Below are positions 1 through 15,000 of a stretch of DNA of 52,138 nt, one piece after another. The position numbers and the translations under genes are program-made. Numbering within the stretch: the stretch's first letter is position 1; each line of letters begins with the position of its first letter. The notes beneath the pieces are model-generated. The model had not been told where the DNA came from, searched no databases, and saw nothing but the letters and a program-made list of their open reading frames with translations. This DNA comes from Clostridiales bacterium (GTDB lineage Bacteria > Bacillota > Clostridia > Peptostreptococcales > Anaerovoracaceae), in the NCBI GenBank assembly GCA_009776955.1, contig WRMW01000015.1, positions 1 to 52,138 on the forward strand, written 5' to 3'.

Positions 1-3000
1 GAGCTTTCCGCCGGCCTGCCGCGCAGGAACTACCTGCTCGTGCCCGAGACCGGCACTCTGACCATCGCCGACAATTCGGTGCCGGTCATCAACACGCAGT
101 CGCCCATCACGCTCGAGATAGGCGAGAGCTTCACCGAGGTGCTTCATGCCGACGGCCTTGCCCCCATCACCTGGGAAGTGGAAGACCTGCCGACGTGGAT
201 AGCCTTCGACGGCTTCGACACGCTTTCGGGCACAGCGCCTGACGACCAGGGCTCCTTCAGCCACACGATAACCGTCAAGGCGAGCAACCCGAACACTCCG
301 GCCGGCGCTCCTGTCACCAAGGAGATCAGGTTCAACGTGTCCGCGCCTGTCGACCCGACAGACTCCATATTCACCGAGGACATCGTGGCGACGGCCGTCT
401 CCAGGTTCTACGACGGCACCGACGTAGCGACAGTGACCTTCGAGATACCGTCCGACAGCATATTCGCGACGATAGACGCGGAGGTGCTCGGCGTCGCCAG
501 CTTCTCCGACAAGAACGTGGAAGACGGCAAGACCGTCACCATCGACGAATGGTACCTTGACGGACCGGACGACTACCTGTACCTGCTGCCGGGCCTCGAC
601 GAGGTCACCATAGTGCCCACGGCGCTTACGGCGGACATCTGGGCGTACGAGCTCACCTACAACGTCGACTTCGCGCTCACGCGTCCCGAAACGCGCGAAT
701 ACGACGGCACGAACCTTGTCAGCGACGACTTCGAGGTGGACTTCTTCGACGTGCCGTTCGCAGGCGACGTGGTCGAGCTCGAGATCGACAACGCCGTGTT
801 CGCCAACGCCGACGCAGGCGTCAACAAGCTCGTCAGCTTCGACTGGGGGCTCACCGGCGCCGACGCGGACAACTACGATCTTCCGTCCAAGCCGGTCGTA
901 CGCGGCACCATAGAAAAGAAAGAGCTTGTCGTGACCAATGGCTCCTTCGTCTTCACCAAGCCTTACGACACCACGACGACGGTGCTCGGCACCGACGGCA
1001 ACCTCTATGTAGGCGGCGTGATGACGGTGGACGGCCAGGAGGACGATGTGACCGTCACCGCCACAGCCACCGAGGCGTACCCGAGCGAGAACGCACGTTC
1101 GACACCGTACACCATACCGGTGTCCATCGCCATGGGCGGCACGGCCAGCGGCAACTACGCGCTGAGCGCGGACATCATGGCCGACGGCCTTGAAGTGCCG
1201 GCCTACATCACGAAGATAGACTTCACGCCGGATCCGTTGGCGCAGAAGTACGTCAAGGAGAACGAGGCCGCCAGGTCGATCAGCGTCGACCTTCACGCGC
1301 TCGTGAGCGAGAAGCTTGCGGACAGCGAGCCTCTGACCTACACCATCCCGGCGGGCGGCATCACAGGGAACGCCGCTATAGTGAGCCTCACCGAAGGCCC
1401 GGTCGCAAGCCCGCTCACCTTCGATGCGGACGGCACCGCCGGCAGCGTCGACGAGTTCGTCACCATCACCGTGACCATCGACGGCTTCACGAACTACAAC
1501 GCGGCCACGGCGACCGTCACGGTCACCATAGTGGACGAAGACACCGAGATTATCGACTTCACGCTTAGCGGCAGCCTTAGCAAGACCTATGACGGCCTTG
1601 CGGTCGGCCTGCCCACCGTGACATCCGATCCTGATGTCGGTCTGGCCTACACCCTCACTTGGTGGAACGCCGACACCGGCAACCAGCTCATGACCATACC
1701 GAGGGATGTTGGTGCGTACAACGTCAAGGTGGAAGCTTCCGACGACAATGCCGTAGGCGACGAGTTCATGGGCTTCAACATCACGCAGCGCCAGGTCTTC
1801 GTCGTAGCCGATCCTCAGACCGCCGACGTAGGCGGCACGTTGCCTGAGCCGCTTACATACACGCTGCTCGAGGGTGACGACAATGGCTTCGTGTTCGGCG
1901 ACAAGACCAACCCGCCGTTCCTCACAGAGCCGCAGCCTGTATACGACGATGGCATCCAGCTCGATGACGATGTCATACTCGAAGGCGGCAGCTTCCTTAT
2001 CACCTTCGATCCCGAGGGCGAGCTTGACGCCGGCCTGCCGCGCGCAAACTACAAGCTTGTGCACGAGCCTGGCACCCTTACCATAAGGGACGATGCGCCT
2101 CCGTTCATCACGACCGAATCGCCCATAGTGTTCGAGCCGGGCGAAACGCGCGAAATCACCTTCACGGCGACGGGCGCCAAGACCATCACGTGGACTGCGG
2201 CAGACTATCCGAACTGGCTCACTTGGGATGCTGACACCGCCACCCTTTCGGGTACGGCGCCTGACGATGAGGCGAGCACCGATACATTCACCGTCACAGC
2301 CACCAACGACTATCCGCCGGCACACACCAAGACCTTCACGCTCAACGTGTCCGAGCCTGTAGATCCAGGCGAGCTGATAGAGCCAGGCGCGACGCTTATC
2401 AACCCGACGGCATGGCCTAAGACCTACGACGGCACCAAGGTGGCCGAGGTCACGCTCGAGATACCCGAGGACAGCCTGCTCGACGGCCAAGGCCTTGAGA
2501 TCGAAATAGTTGCTGAGTTTGGCGGCTCCGATGTGGGTCTGTATCAGGTCACCATCATTAGCTGGGAGCTCAAGGGCGACAACGCTTACAAGTACAAGCT
2601 GCCCGATCATGACACCGCTCCTATCGCCGCTCTCAACGCCAGGATTACGCAGCTTGATGTGCTGGCGAGCGATTTCGACAGGGTTTGGCCTGCTCCGCGT
2701 CCGTACGATGGCACAGACCTTGTCGGCGCAGACTTCGCCTTCATTATCGTAAACGCCCAAGCGCCGTTTGCTGATGATGACGTGGAAATCGAAATCACCA
2801 GGGCTGTCTTTGCCGACAGCGCGCTTGGCGCGGACGATGGCAGAAACGCCGGTACGAACAAGCCCATCGACTACGACTGGAGGCTTATCGGCGAGCAATC
2901 GAACAACTACAACTTGTCCGACTCCATCAAGCCCGAAATCACGGGCACGATACAGCAGCGCCTGCTCGCGATAGGCACAGGCTCCTTCGAGTTCACCAAG

Positions 3001-6000
3001 CCGTACGATGGCGAGCTGACTGTGGAAGGCTATGATGGGGCTCCCTATGTAAATCGCATAATGTCCATTGATAATGACAACGTGACGATAGACGTAGTGG
3101 CCACGGAAGAATACGAAGAAGCGGATGTCAGAGACAATGCGGATGTCAGCGAGAATTACTTCATCGCGGCCAACATCTTCCTCTCCGGCATCGGCCGCGA
3201 CAACTACACGCTGCCTGCGGACATCATCGAGAACGGCCTTGTATTCCCGGCCAGGATTACGCCGCTTGACTTCAGGCCCGATCCTCTGGTGCAGAAGTAT
3301 GTGAACGAAGACATCGCTGCGAGGTCGATCAGCGTTGACCTCGAGGCTCTCGTGAGCGAGAAGCTGGCGGGCACCGAGACGCTCAGCTACAACATTCCTA
3401 CGGGCGGCATCATAGGAAACGGCGCCATCGTGAACCTCTCCGAAGGCCCCCGTAGCAACCCGATTGTCTTTACCGCAGACGGCACCGCCGGCAGCGTGGA
3501 CGACTCCGTAACCGTCATCGTTAAAATCTCAGGCTTCACCAACTACGAGCCTGCAACGGCGGCCATCACAGTCACCATAGTGCCGTCCGACACCGATATC
3601 TACGACTTCGAGCTTAGCGGTGCGCTTGGCAAGACTTATGACGGCCTTGCGGTCGATCAGCCCACCGTGCAGGTATGGGTCAACGACAATTTGGAAATAG
3701 CCGATCCTGCCACCTACAACCTCACTTGGCACAATGCGGACACAGATGCCGAGCTTGCGGGTGTTCCGAAAGATGCCGGCTCCTACTACGTCAAGGTTGT
3801 GGCATCCGATGCCAATGCCGTGGGCGATGCCTTCTTGGGCTTCAACATCACTCAGAAGACAGTCCATATCACGGCCGAGCCTATGGAAGCCTTTGTTGGC
3901 GAAAAGATGCCCGAACCGGAAGTGACCATCGACGGCTTCGTGCTCGGCGACATAGACAACCCGCCATTTGAGACTGAGCCTGTGGCGGTGCCAGATCCGG
4001 GCATACTGCTCGACGCGGATGACCGTATAGCTGAGGCTGGGCCGTTCCTCATCAAGTTCGATCCTGAGGGCGTGCTTTCCGCCGGCCTGCCGCGTACGAA
4101 TTACAGACTGGTGCACAACCCCGGCGAGCTTGATATCTTCGATCTCACCGTACCGGTCATCACCACCGAGTCGCCCATAGTGTTCGAGCCGGACGAGACT
4201 CGCACCATAGTCCTTGCAGCCACGGGCATGGCGCCCATCACCTGGAATGTGACAGGCCTGCCGTCTTGGCTCACTTGGAACGCCAGCGAGAACACGCTCT
4301 CTGGCACAGCTCCGATAGGTCCTGCCACCACGCAGACCTTCAGGGTCGAGGCGAGCAATCCCAACACCCCGGTCGGCGAACCCGTCGTCAAGGTGTTCAC
4401 GCTCAACGTGTCCGAGCCGCTTGACTACGAAGACTTGATTGACGACGATGACGACGAGATTCGTGCGACAGTCGTTGGCAAGCCTTATGACGGCAATACG
4501 ACCGCAAACGTGACCATAGCCATACCTGACACCAGCAAGCTTTACGGCTTGGGCCTCACCATCAACGCAATAGCCGAGTTTGACGGCAAGGACGTGCTGC
4601 GCGATGCGTTTGGCGACATCATCGAAAGGCCGGTCACGGTCAAGAGCTGGAGCTTCGCAGAAAGCGCCAACTCGCATCTGTACAAGCTGCCGGATATCGA
4701 AACCGCGCCCATCGAGGATCTTTCCGCCGCGATAACGCCTAGGGTGCTTAGGACGAATGTGGACTTTGCGGCACAGGGTCCGGCTGACTCCAGGACGTAC
4801 AACGGGCTTACCGGCACCACGGTCACCGTGGACATCATATCCACAGTCTCGCCGATGGTGGATGACGAGTTCGAGATATTGACGAGCAATGAGAACTTTG
4901 AAACCGCAGACGCGGGCACTGACAAGCCCATCAGCTTCGATTGGGAACTCTCCGGCGACGACGCAGGCAACTACAGCCTGCCTGGCGGCAGGCCCAGCGT
5001 GTTCGGCGATATCGATCCCATCAACCTTATAGTGGGCGGTGACAGCTTCCGCTTCATCAAGCCTTTCGACACCGACAGGTTCGTAAAGGGCTTCGAAGGA
5101 GAGATTTCTGCCTTCGAAATCATCGAAGCCGACAAGGACGATGTGACCGTCAGCGCTGAAGCGGCTGAGCTTTATCCGAGCGCGAACGTTGGCGCTTACA
5201 CAATCAAGAGCAACATCTACATTACCGGCGCCGGCCGCGACAATTACAAGTTGCCAGACGCGATCATCGCCGACGGTCTGCACCTGACCGCCGTTATCGA
5301 GCCTGACAGCTTCTCGCTCGATGACTATCCTAAGTTCGTGCGTCAGGATGCAGCGGCTGTTCAGCAGGTCATAGACCTTGGCGCGCTCGTGGCAGGCAAG
5401 AACGTGCCGCAGCGGGCTCTGGACATCGACTGGGGTTCGCCGGTATCAAGCGGCGCGATCATCTCAGCCATAAGCGCGGCGGACGGCAAACTTATGTTCA
5501 ACGCCAGCGGCGGCGTAGGCTCGACGGCCACGCTTCCGGTGATGATAGCCGGCATCGATGAAAAGGGCGAGCCTACCGGCTTCGCAAACTTCGGGCCTGT
5601 CACAGTGAACGTGGTCGTGACGATAGTCGAAAACCGCCTCACTCCGGTCGAGCTCCTTATTCCGGACCTCGACAGGGATTACAATGGCGCGGCTCTTGTC
5701 GCAACAGCCACTTCCACCCCGACGGTGCCTGCCGGCAACATTAGCTACACGTGGAAAGACGAGTACGGCGATCCGCTTACACCAAATACTGCGCCCAGGA
5801 ACGCGGGCACTTACAAGGTTACGGCGTACATAGATCCTCCGGTCGCTCCCACTGAGGGCTATATAGGCGAGATGACCCGGACCGTCGTCATCCGCAAGAA
5901 GCCGGTCATAGTGGCCACAAGCAGCGATCCTGCAGTTGTCGGCCAGAAACTGCCTGAGGCGACAGTCAGCTACGACGGCTTCATAGGTGCAGACATAACC

Positions 6001-9000
6001 AACCATCCGCTCCTCACATGGGCGAAGCCGATGCACGATCCGGGCGTTCCGGTTGACGATGACGACATCCTCATCGGCGTTGGCGCATTCCTTATAGACT
6101 TCGAGGTTGAAGCCGAACTGCTTCCGACCCTGCCAGGCACGAACTACGGCCTTGTGCCGAGTCGCGGTGAGCTTAAGGTCGAAGAAAACCTGGCGCCAAT
6201 CATCAGGACGGAGTCGCCGCTTGTCGTGAGAATGGGCGAAGACCTTACGGTGACCCTCGACGCGACGGGTGCGGACGACATTGTATGGACTGTCGAAAAC
6301 AATCCGAGCTGGTTCGTCTTTGACGGTGTGGACACCCTTTCGGGCATCGCGCCGACCACGGTCAGCACGCGTCCCATGACAGTCACGGCTACAAACAGCC
6401 ATGGTGCGGACAAAAAGATCATAGTCGTCAATGTTTCCATGCAGCTCGAAGACGACGACTTCGTTACGGACGAGCCGGGCGTAGTGTCGGCCGAAGCATT
6501 TGACAAGACCTACAACGGCAACAAGACAGCCGAAGTGAAAGTGGAGCTGAATCCCAACAGTCTGCTCGCCGGCCTCACAACCGTGTGGATCGATGCAGTC
6601 GCTGAGTTTGACTTCAAGGATGTCGGCACGTGGGATGTCACCATCAGAAGCTGGAGTCTTGGCGGCACGCATTCGTACGCCTACACCCTGCCGGAACTGA
6701 GCGGCGTGACCATTGCCGCCATGAGAGCCACCATCTCCGAGAAGGTAATCACGGAGGGCGATCTTATAGTGACCCGTCCGGAACCCAGGGATTATACAGG
6801 CACCACGGAAACTACGCTCTCGATAGAGCTCAAAGACCCGATAGCGGGCGACGAGTTCGGTATAGAGCTTTCAGGCATCAGGCTTGCGGAAAGGCATGCC
6901 GGCGGAGCGATGCCAGTCATCTACAACTGGGCCCCGACAGGCAGCGATGCGCCCAACTACTTGCTGCTCGATGAGAACAAGCCCATTGTCACGGCTGCTA
7001 TAAGGCAGATACCGCTGACCGTGGATCAGAGCGACTTTGAGATACGCAAGATCTTCGACGGCACGAACACGGTGAAGCTTCCGACGCCGCCAGGAGAGCT
7101 TATGGTGGAAGGCAGGCTTCCCATCGACATAAACGATGTGGTTGTCACGGCCATGCCGGAAGACTATCCGAGCGCTGAAGTCGGCGAATACTGGCTCAAG
7201 ACCACGCTTGCCCTTTCAGGCGATGCCGCCAGAAACTACGACCTCGCCGACAAGGAGCCGCTGTTCAAGGCTTACATAGACAAGGATACCTTCCCCGTGG
7301 ATCCTGAACCCAAGCGCGTGAAGGTCGGCGACTCCTCGCCGCAGAGCAAGTCGCTCGTCAACGTGGTGGAAGGCCTGCAGCTTCCGGGCGACGTCCTGAC
7401 ATGGACCGTAGAGAACACCTCAGACCCGGCCAATATGCTCAGGAACAGAAGCCTTGTGAACGGTGTGTACGGGTTCTACATCAACGTGCCGACCGCCCCG
7501 ATGGGCACCAAGGCCACAATCACCATAAAGGTTGACGGCTTCGCCAATTACGAGGCGGTCATCTTCGACCTGGTCGTGGAGATAGTCAGCGCGGATAGGG
7601 AGCCGGTAGACTTCAACATTCCGATACTCAACAAGATTTATGACGGGCAGCCGGTTGAGCCGAGCATAGTCATAACCCATACCCCGCCGGTAGGCACTCA
7701 CGTGCCGGCAGGCGAGATAACCCAGTTCGACATCGACGGCATTCCTGCCTCTGTCCGCTACACATGGCAGATATGGAGCGACGAAGCGAACGGCGGCGCC
7801 GGCGATTATGTGACCTATCGCAACGGCACCACCGTGCCTAAGGACGCGGGACGCTATCGTGCCCTTGCTGAAATAGGCCTGCCTTCATCGACCAAGTTCA
7901 TCGGTACGGCTACAAGGCTCTTCACCATCGACAAGAAGCAGGTATTCGTAGAAGCTGAGCACAAGCACGCTCTGGTCGGCCAGAAGCTGCCCGAAGCCAC
8001 AGTCACTTACACCGGCTTCCTTGAGCTGGGCGCCACCTATCCCACTTCGCAGCACTACGCGCTCGACGTGCATGCAGTGCCTGTATACGACGGAGTGCCG
8101 GTTGACATCAACGACATACTCACCGACGCTGGCGATTATGCGATAATCCTTTCGCCGAGGGCGACACTCAACGATTTGGGCGCCAGGAACTACGAGCTGG
8201 AGCCGAGGGACGGCAAGCTTGAAGTCGAAGACCCGCTGACGCCGTTCATACTTACAGAGTCGCTTGCCGCCGCTACGGTGGACGAGGAGTACAGCAACGA
8301 AGGCGAAGTGCTCACCGCCGCAGGTTCCAAGCCCGTCGTATGGAGCTGGACCGCGCCGGCAGGCCTAGAGGCTTGGCTCACGCTGAACACAGCCACAGGC
8401 GGGCTTTCAGGCACGCCGACAGACGTAGGCTCCTGGGATGTCCTCATCATGGCGGACAACGGCGTAGGCACCAGCGTCAAGGAGTTCACCATCACAGCAG
8501 GAAGGCCGCTCGACGAAAACGTAGACCTTCCGACAGACCCGGCGACAGGCAAGATCGTAGCCGTGGCCAAAGACAAGACCTACGACGCGACTGAGGCAGC
8601 CGAAGTCACGATAGAAGTGCCGGAAGACAGCGTGCTCTACGGAACGGAGATCGAGATCAAGGTCGTCGCAGAGTTTGACAGCAAGGATGTGGGCCCCCGC
8701 ACGGCGACCATAGTGTCTTGGGAGCTTGAAGGGCCTGGCGCTTACGAACATCAGTTGCCGAAGCTTGACAGCGATGACTTTGTGGGCTTTGTGGAGGCGC
8801 TGCTCGACGCCGAGATCGAAGTTCTTGAGATTGGCGAGGCAGACCTCGATATCAGCGAAGTAATCAGGCCGTACGACGGCACTACCGATGCTGAGTTCAC
8901 GATAGAGCTCAAGAAGCCGCTCAACGACAACTTCGCAATCGCCATAGATGCTGGGGCCGCGTTCGACACCCCAGACGTCGGCGAGAACAAGGCGATCAAC

Positions 9001-12000
9001 TACGACTGGACATTTATGGGCGGCACGGATGCGGACAACTATCTGATGCCATCGAAGCCCGATGTCGAGGGTGAGATCACCCATGCCGTCATCACTGTGG
9101 AGCAGGGCACTTACGAGATATCCAAGGTCTTTGACACCTCAAGGACGGCATTCCTGCCGCCGACGCTCGCCGGGCTCGTGGTAGACGGCATAGTGGGCAG
9201 TGAAGACGTAAGCGTCCGCCTTGAAGCGGGGCTCTACAATAACGCGAACGTCAGTTCTTCGCACAGGGTCAGGATAGACATCTTCCTCACCGGCACAGCC
9301 ATGGCGAACTACGAGCTTGCAAACCCGGTGATGTACTTCGATGCAGCCATCACGCTTGACACCTTCGAAGTGAACGAGCAGAGGAAGAACGTAAGGGAAA
9401 GCGACAAAGAACCCAAGACCCTTGACCTCTCCGCGCTCGTGTCCCACAAGAAGCTGGCCAGCGACACCCTGAGCTATGCAATTACAAACACAACGGGCGT
9501 GCTCACGGATGTAAGCGTAAACAGCGCGACCGGCATGCTCGAGTACAAGCTCAGCGACAGCGCAAGCCTCATCGCGCCGTACAACGAAGGCGTCATCACC
9601 ACCACAGTAAGCGGGTTCATGAACTACGCTCCTGTCACGGTGGTTGTAAGGGTAAGCGTAGTGGATGACAGCATTACGCCAGTAGACGTGTTTGTACCGG
9701 CTGACGGCCTTGACAAGACTTATGACGGAGCCGAGGTGGAGATAGACCCGAGCACCATAGAGTTCACCATAGACGGCCAGCCCGCAGGCCTTACAAGCGC
9801 GGATTATGTCCTTGCATGGCAAGATGGCATTGCGCCTGTGGATGTGGGCGCGCACAAAGTCACGGTGACAGTCACAAAGGATCTCCATGTAGGCGAGTAC
9901 ACCTTGACAGTCAACATCAGGCATCGCGAGCTTACCGTCAGGACGCAGAACCAGTACGCACGCGTGGGCGATGTGCTTGAAGCGCCGCTTGCGGTCGTAT
10001 ACGGAGCTTTCGCGCCGCATGCAGCGGACGACAGGCCTGAAACAGTGTTCGCCGCCCCGCTGCCCGAAGCCGCGCACGACCCGGCCGTAATGCCGATAGG
10101 CAGCACGCTTACCGTAGCGGACGAGTACATCATAGGCTTCAATCCTGAGCCTGTGCTGAGCGATACCACGCCTGGCACCAACTACAGGCTTGTGCCTAGG
10201 AGAGGCGCCCTGACGGTTGACAGGCTCGATATTGCGCCGACCATCACCACCGAAGGCCCGCTTTCGGCAGAGCCAGGCCAGCAAAACTACGAGGGCGAGC
10301 TTACAGCCACTGGCACAAGGCCTATCACATGGACTTGGGATGCGCCTTCCGGCATGACTGACTGGCTGCAACTAGACGCCGATTCAGGCAAGATTACGAA
10401 CAAGCCTGGCATGGCCGCTCCGGATGAAACTTCCTCCTGGACCTTCACCGTCACCGCAACGAGCGACATAGGCGATGACGAGAAGGAGCTGAAGTTCAAT
10501 ATTTCCAAGCAGCTTGACCCAGACGATATCATTGAGCCGGGCGAGTTCGAGGTCAAGGCTTCCGTGACTGACAAGTTCTACGATGGCAACAAGACGGCGA
10601 ATGTCACCATCACCATACCTGAAACCAGCTCCATCTACGATGAAGCGATGGCGAAGGGCTGGACTATAAAGGTCGTTGCAGAGTTCTTCAACGAGAATGT
10701 CGGTACGTGGCCTGTCACCATCAAAAACTGGACTCTCGAAGGCGATGGCGCATACGAGTACAACATGCCCGCGCTTGCTGACACTCCGGTGGAAGTTCTC
10801 ACCGCCGCTATCAACCAGAAGGAGATAAAGGCGAGCGACGTGACCATCACCGGTCCTGCGCCGAGGTCTTACGACGGCACCACGGAAACGGAGATTGAGA
10901 TAACGCTCAACGATCCGATAGCGGGCGATGCGTTTGAGATTGAGCTTGGCGACGTGGCGTTTGCCAACAGGAACGTAGGCGACGGCAAGGCCATCAACTA
11001 CACATGGACAGGCACGGGCTCCGATGCAGGCAACTACTTGCTGCTCGACGCGAACAAGCCCGCTGTCACAGGCGATGTCAAGCACGCTGAGCTTACGGTA
11101 TATCGTGGCTCGTTCGCCATCACCAAGCCTTACGACACCAAGACCACCGTGATCGACGGCGCTATAAGAGGTGCCTTCCTTCCCTCTGGCATAGCGCCGG
11201 CAGATGAAAACATCGTAGTGGTCACCGGCGAGCCGCTCGAAGAATATCCGAGCGCTGCCGTAGGCACTCACCCGATCAGGGTAAGGCTCCGTGCAACAGG
11301 CGAAGGCGCTGCGAACTACACGCTGAGCCCAAGCGAGATGACGATCAACGCAACCATCACCAAGGCGCCGGCCGAAATAGGCGATGTGACCAAATATGTG
11401 AACGTAAGCCTTGGCGGTCAGCAGACTGTGGATCTTAGAGACCATCTGGGTGACGTAGCTTTGGCAAGCGACTCGCTGACCTACTCAGTGCATATGCTTC
11501 TCGATCGCGACGGAGTGCTTGCAGGCATAAATGAGGGCGACGTCATCACTGGCGGCAACCTCAGGTTCGACATGGCCTCTGGCATAGAAGTGGGCGACAC
11601 GGCAACCATAGTTGTGGCTGTGGGCGGCTTCTCGAACTACGCCGACGGGCTGATGAATGTTATAGTGGAGGTCACAGACCTTATTGCGGTTGACACCTAC
11701 ATTGAGCCGCTGAACAAGGATTACAACGGGCAGGCTCTCAGAGCGCGCTTCGTTTCCACCACCGCAGGCGTGACCATAGGTTCGAACGTGCCTGAGGATG
11801 ATGTGCTGTACACCTGGGTATACGCAGACGACCCGACAGGCACGGTCATCTTTACCGGTGCCGAAGGCCCGGCAGACGCAGGCACCTACAAGGTGACGGC
11901 GGAGATCGTAGGCGATTCGGGGGCTACATGGAAGGGCAAGGCCGAAAGGATAGCCACCATCAGGCAGCTTCACGTAAAAGTCACGCCAGACGATCAATAT

Positions 12001-15000
12001 GCGCTGGTCGGCGACCTGAGGCCTGAGCTGACTGCGGCGGCGGTCACTTACACCGGCTTTATCGGCGACGATATAGCGAACCGCCCGCTTGCTGTCGAAG
12101 CCGTTCCAGGCTATGACTCATCCGCCGAGGTGGATACGGAAGGCAAGCTTACCATGCCTGGCAAATTCGCCATAGGATTTGCCCAGCCGGCCGTGCTTTC
12201 CGGCGAAGGCACCACTGGAGTGAACTACCTCCTCGTGCCGGGCGAAGGCGAGCTGGTCGTAGACGCAAAGAAGGCGCCGGTCATCACGACCGAGTCGCTT
12301 GAAGTCGCGGCGATAGGCAGGGTATACGGCGAAACGCTTGAAGCCGACGGCGCGAAGCCCGTTGCCTGGAGCTGGAACGCCCCGGCAGACCTGAGGGCAT
12401 GGCTTACTCTCAACACTGGCACTGGCGAGCTGACCGGCATGCCGGTCACAGTCGGCACGTGGACGGTGCGCATCACAGCGGACAATGATTTCGGCCAGAA
12501 CAGCAAGGTGTTCACCATAAGCTCGGCGCACGAGTTTGATGAAGGCGACCTGACAGACGATGTGGATGGCGAGATCAAGGTCTTTGTGCACAGCAGGGAT
12601 TACAACGGCACTGCAGTCGCCGATGTTGACGTACTGCTTCCGGACAGCAGCAATATCACGGCGCTTGGGTTCGAAGTCGTGGTCGTCGCCAAGTTTGCCG
12701 ACAAGAACGTCGGCACGGGCAAGGCCGTTACCATCGAAAGCTGGCATCTCGTCGCGGGCGAAAACGCGACTGCCGACCCAGACGATTACAAACTGCCGTC
12801 ACTGGACAGCGTGGAATTCGATGAAGACCAGCTTGTGGCGGACATCCGTGTGTTCCAGCTCACAAATGACCATCTTGACTTCAGCGATCCGAGCAGGGGC
12901 TACAACGGGACCAACGTAGCGGAGCTTGAGATAACGCTCAAGGAGCCGATAGCCGACGATGTATTTACAATAGAAGTCACGGCGACCTTCGCGGATGAAA
13001 CCGTCGAAAAGGACAAGTTCGTCACATACGATTGGACGAAGGCTGGCACAGACGCTCCCAACTACGAGCTGCCGCTCACCAAGCCCGAGATCTACGGCGA
13101 CATAGATTATGCGACCCTCGAAGTGCTCCAGGGCGATTACACCATCTCCAAGCCCTACGACACGACGAGGGACGTCACCACGATCACAGGCGAGATCGAT
13201 GTCCGCGGCATAGCCGAAGGCGAAGAAAGCATCGTAACCGTCACCCCTGTGCCGAACGCTGAGTACGGCGGCACGAACGCAGGCAACTACACCATATTCA
13301 CAAGGCTCTTGCTTGGTGGCGAAGGCCAGGCCAACTACAGGCTCAAGGACAGCTCGATGATGTTCAACGCCAAGATTACGCCAGCCGTGTTCCCGCTGAG
13401 CAATCCGGCGGCAGTGAAGCCTGTAAACGAAGGCGACACAGTCACAAGGCACAGCGTAGACTTCGCAGAGTATGTGGAAGAAGGCAGGCTTGCCGGCGAC
13501 GAACTCAAGTTCTCGCTTGCCAGCAGCACTGCCGGAACCATCTTGCTGAATGCGGCTGTCGATGCTGATACGGGCGAGTTCACATTCAACCTTGCAAGCG
13601 CCGCGACAGCGTTTACCGGAGCTACGCAGAATGTTTCCATAGCCGTCACAGGCTTCAGGAACTATCAGCCTGTCACTGCGGTGGTGAGAGTCGAGGTCGT
13701 GGGCCCGAACGTGGAAATCATAGAATTCGACATCGACGGCCTTGACATTGACAACATCTACAATGGCGAGCCTGTCAGCGCTACCGTCACCCCGAATGTA
13801 CCAGGCCGTGAAGTCATATGGCTGCCGGCCACCGGCAACATAGCGCTTCCGGGCAATGAGCCGCCGACCAACGTTGGCAGCTACAGGCTCAGGGTGCTGG
13901 TCGATACGAGGGACGCCAGTGGCGACAACGGTAGCTTCGGCGAACTCACCAAGGCGTTCAACATCAAGCCCAAGCATGCCACAATCACGGCCGACAATAT
14001 GTACGCGCTCGTTGGCGAGGCGGCTCCTGTGGATACCGACCTGAGCTATACCCACGAGGGCTTCATACCCAAGGATATCCTGGGCGGCGTTATGGACGTG
14101 CTTGCAAACGAGCCGACCATGAAGTTCGACGACGGCATGGACATCGACGACGGCAAGCTTGTGACAGCCGGCAACTTCCCGATAGACTTTGCGACAAAGG
14201 CTACGCTGCGCACAGACATCCCCGCTTCAAACTACACGCTAGGCCACCTTGAAGGGTCGCTGAGGGTAAGCGCGGAAGCCGACTTGGTCTTCAATACTGA
14301 CACCGAGCTGCCTGCGGCCATCATAGGCGAGGAATACAGCTTTGTCATCGACGTGGATGGCGTCAGGCCTATCGACTGGGCCTTGGCGGCTCCGCCGGAA
14401 AGCCCAGAATGGCTCACCATAGACTCCGACGGCAAGCTCACCGGCATGCCTGACGAGCCTGGCACATGGACGTTCGATATCACCGTCACGGACGAAAACG
14501 ATAGCGGCAATACGGCCACCCGGACCTTCACGCTCAATGCGTCCCACAAGCTCGACGAAGGCGATTTGCCGGTAGATGACAATGGCCAGCTCATAGTCAA
14601 GGTGACGGATAGGCAGTACGACGGCACCAAGATAGCGCCGGTCATCATAGAGCTGCCCGAAAGCAGCAAGGATGAAAACTATCCGGATGCGTACATCGTG
14701 GTCGATGCCGTGTTTGACAGCAAGGATATCGGTATGCAAGACATAACCATAAACGGTTGGTCGATGGGTGGCGAACACCACTACGCATACAGCCTGCTCG
14801 ACATCAGCGTCTTTGATATAGCCTCGCTGAGCGCCGAGATACTCGTCCGTCAGCTCGCTGATGAAGATCTGAACTTCATCTTGCCGGAAGAAAGGTTCTA
14901 CAACGGCAATGCGAGCCTAGACCTCAAGGTTGAGTTCATAGTGGATGACGACGATCCGATGGCAGACGACGAATTTGAGATAGTGGCAAGCGCGGTCTTC

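Noticed and set aside
40..42. GTG at 40 as start of the giant protein
   Set aside because: The frame is open to base 1 and the preceding residues match the ends of other repeat units.
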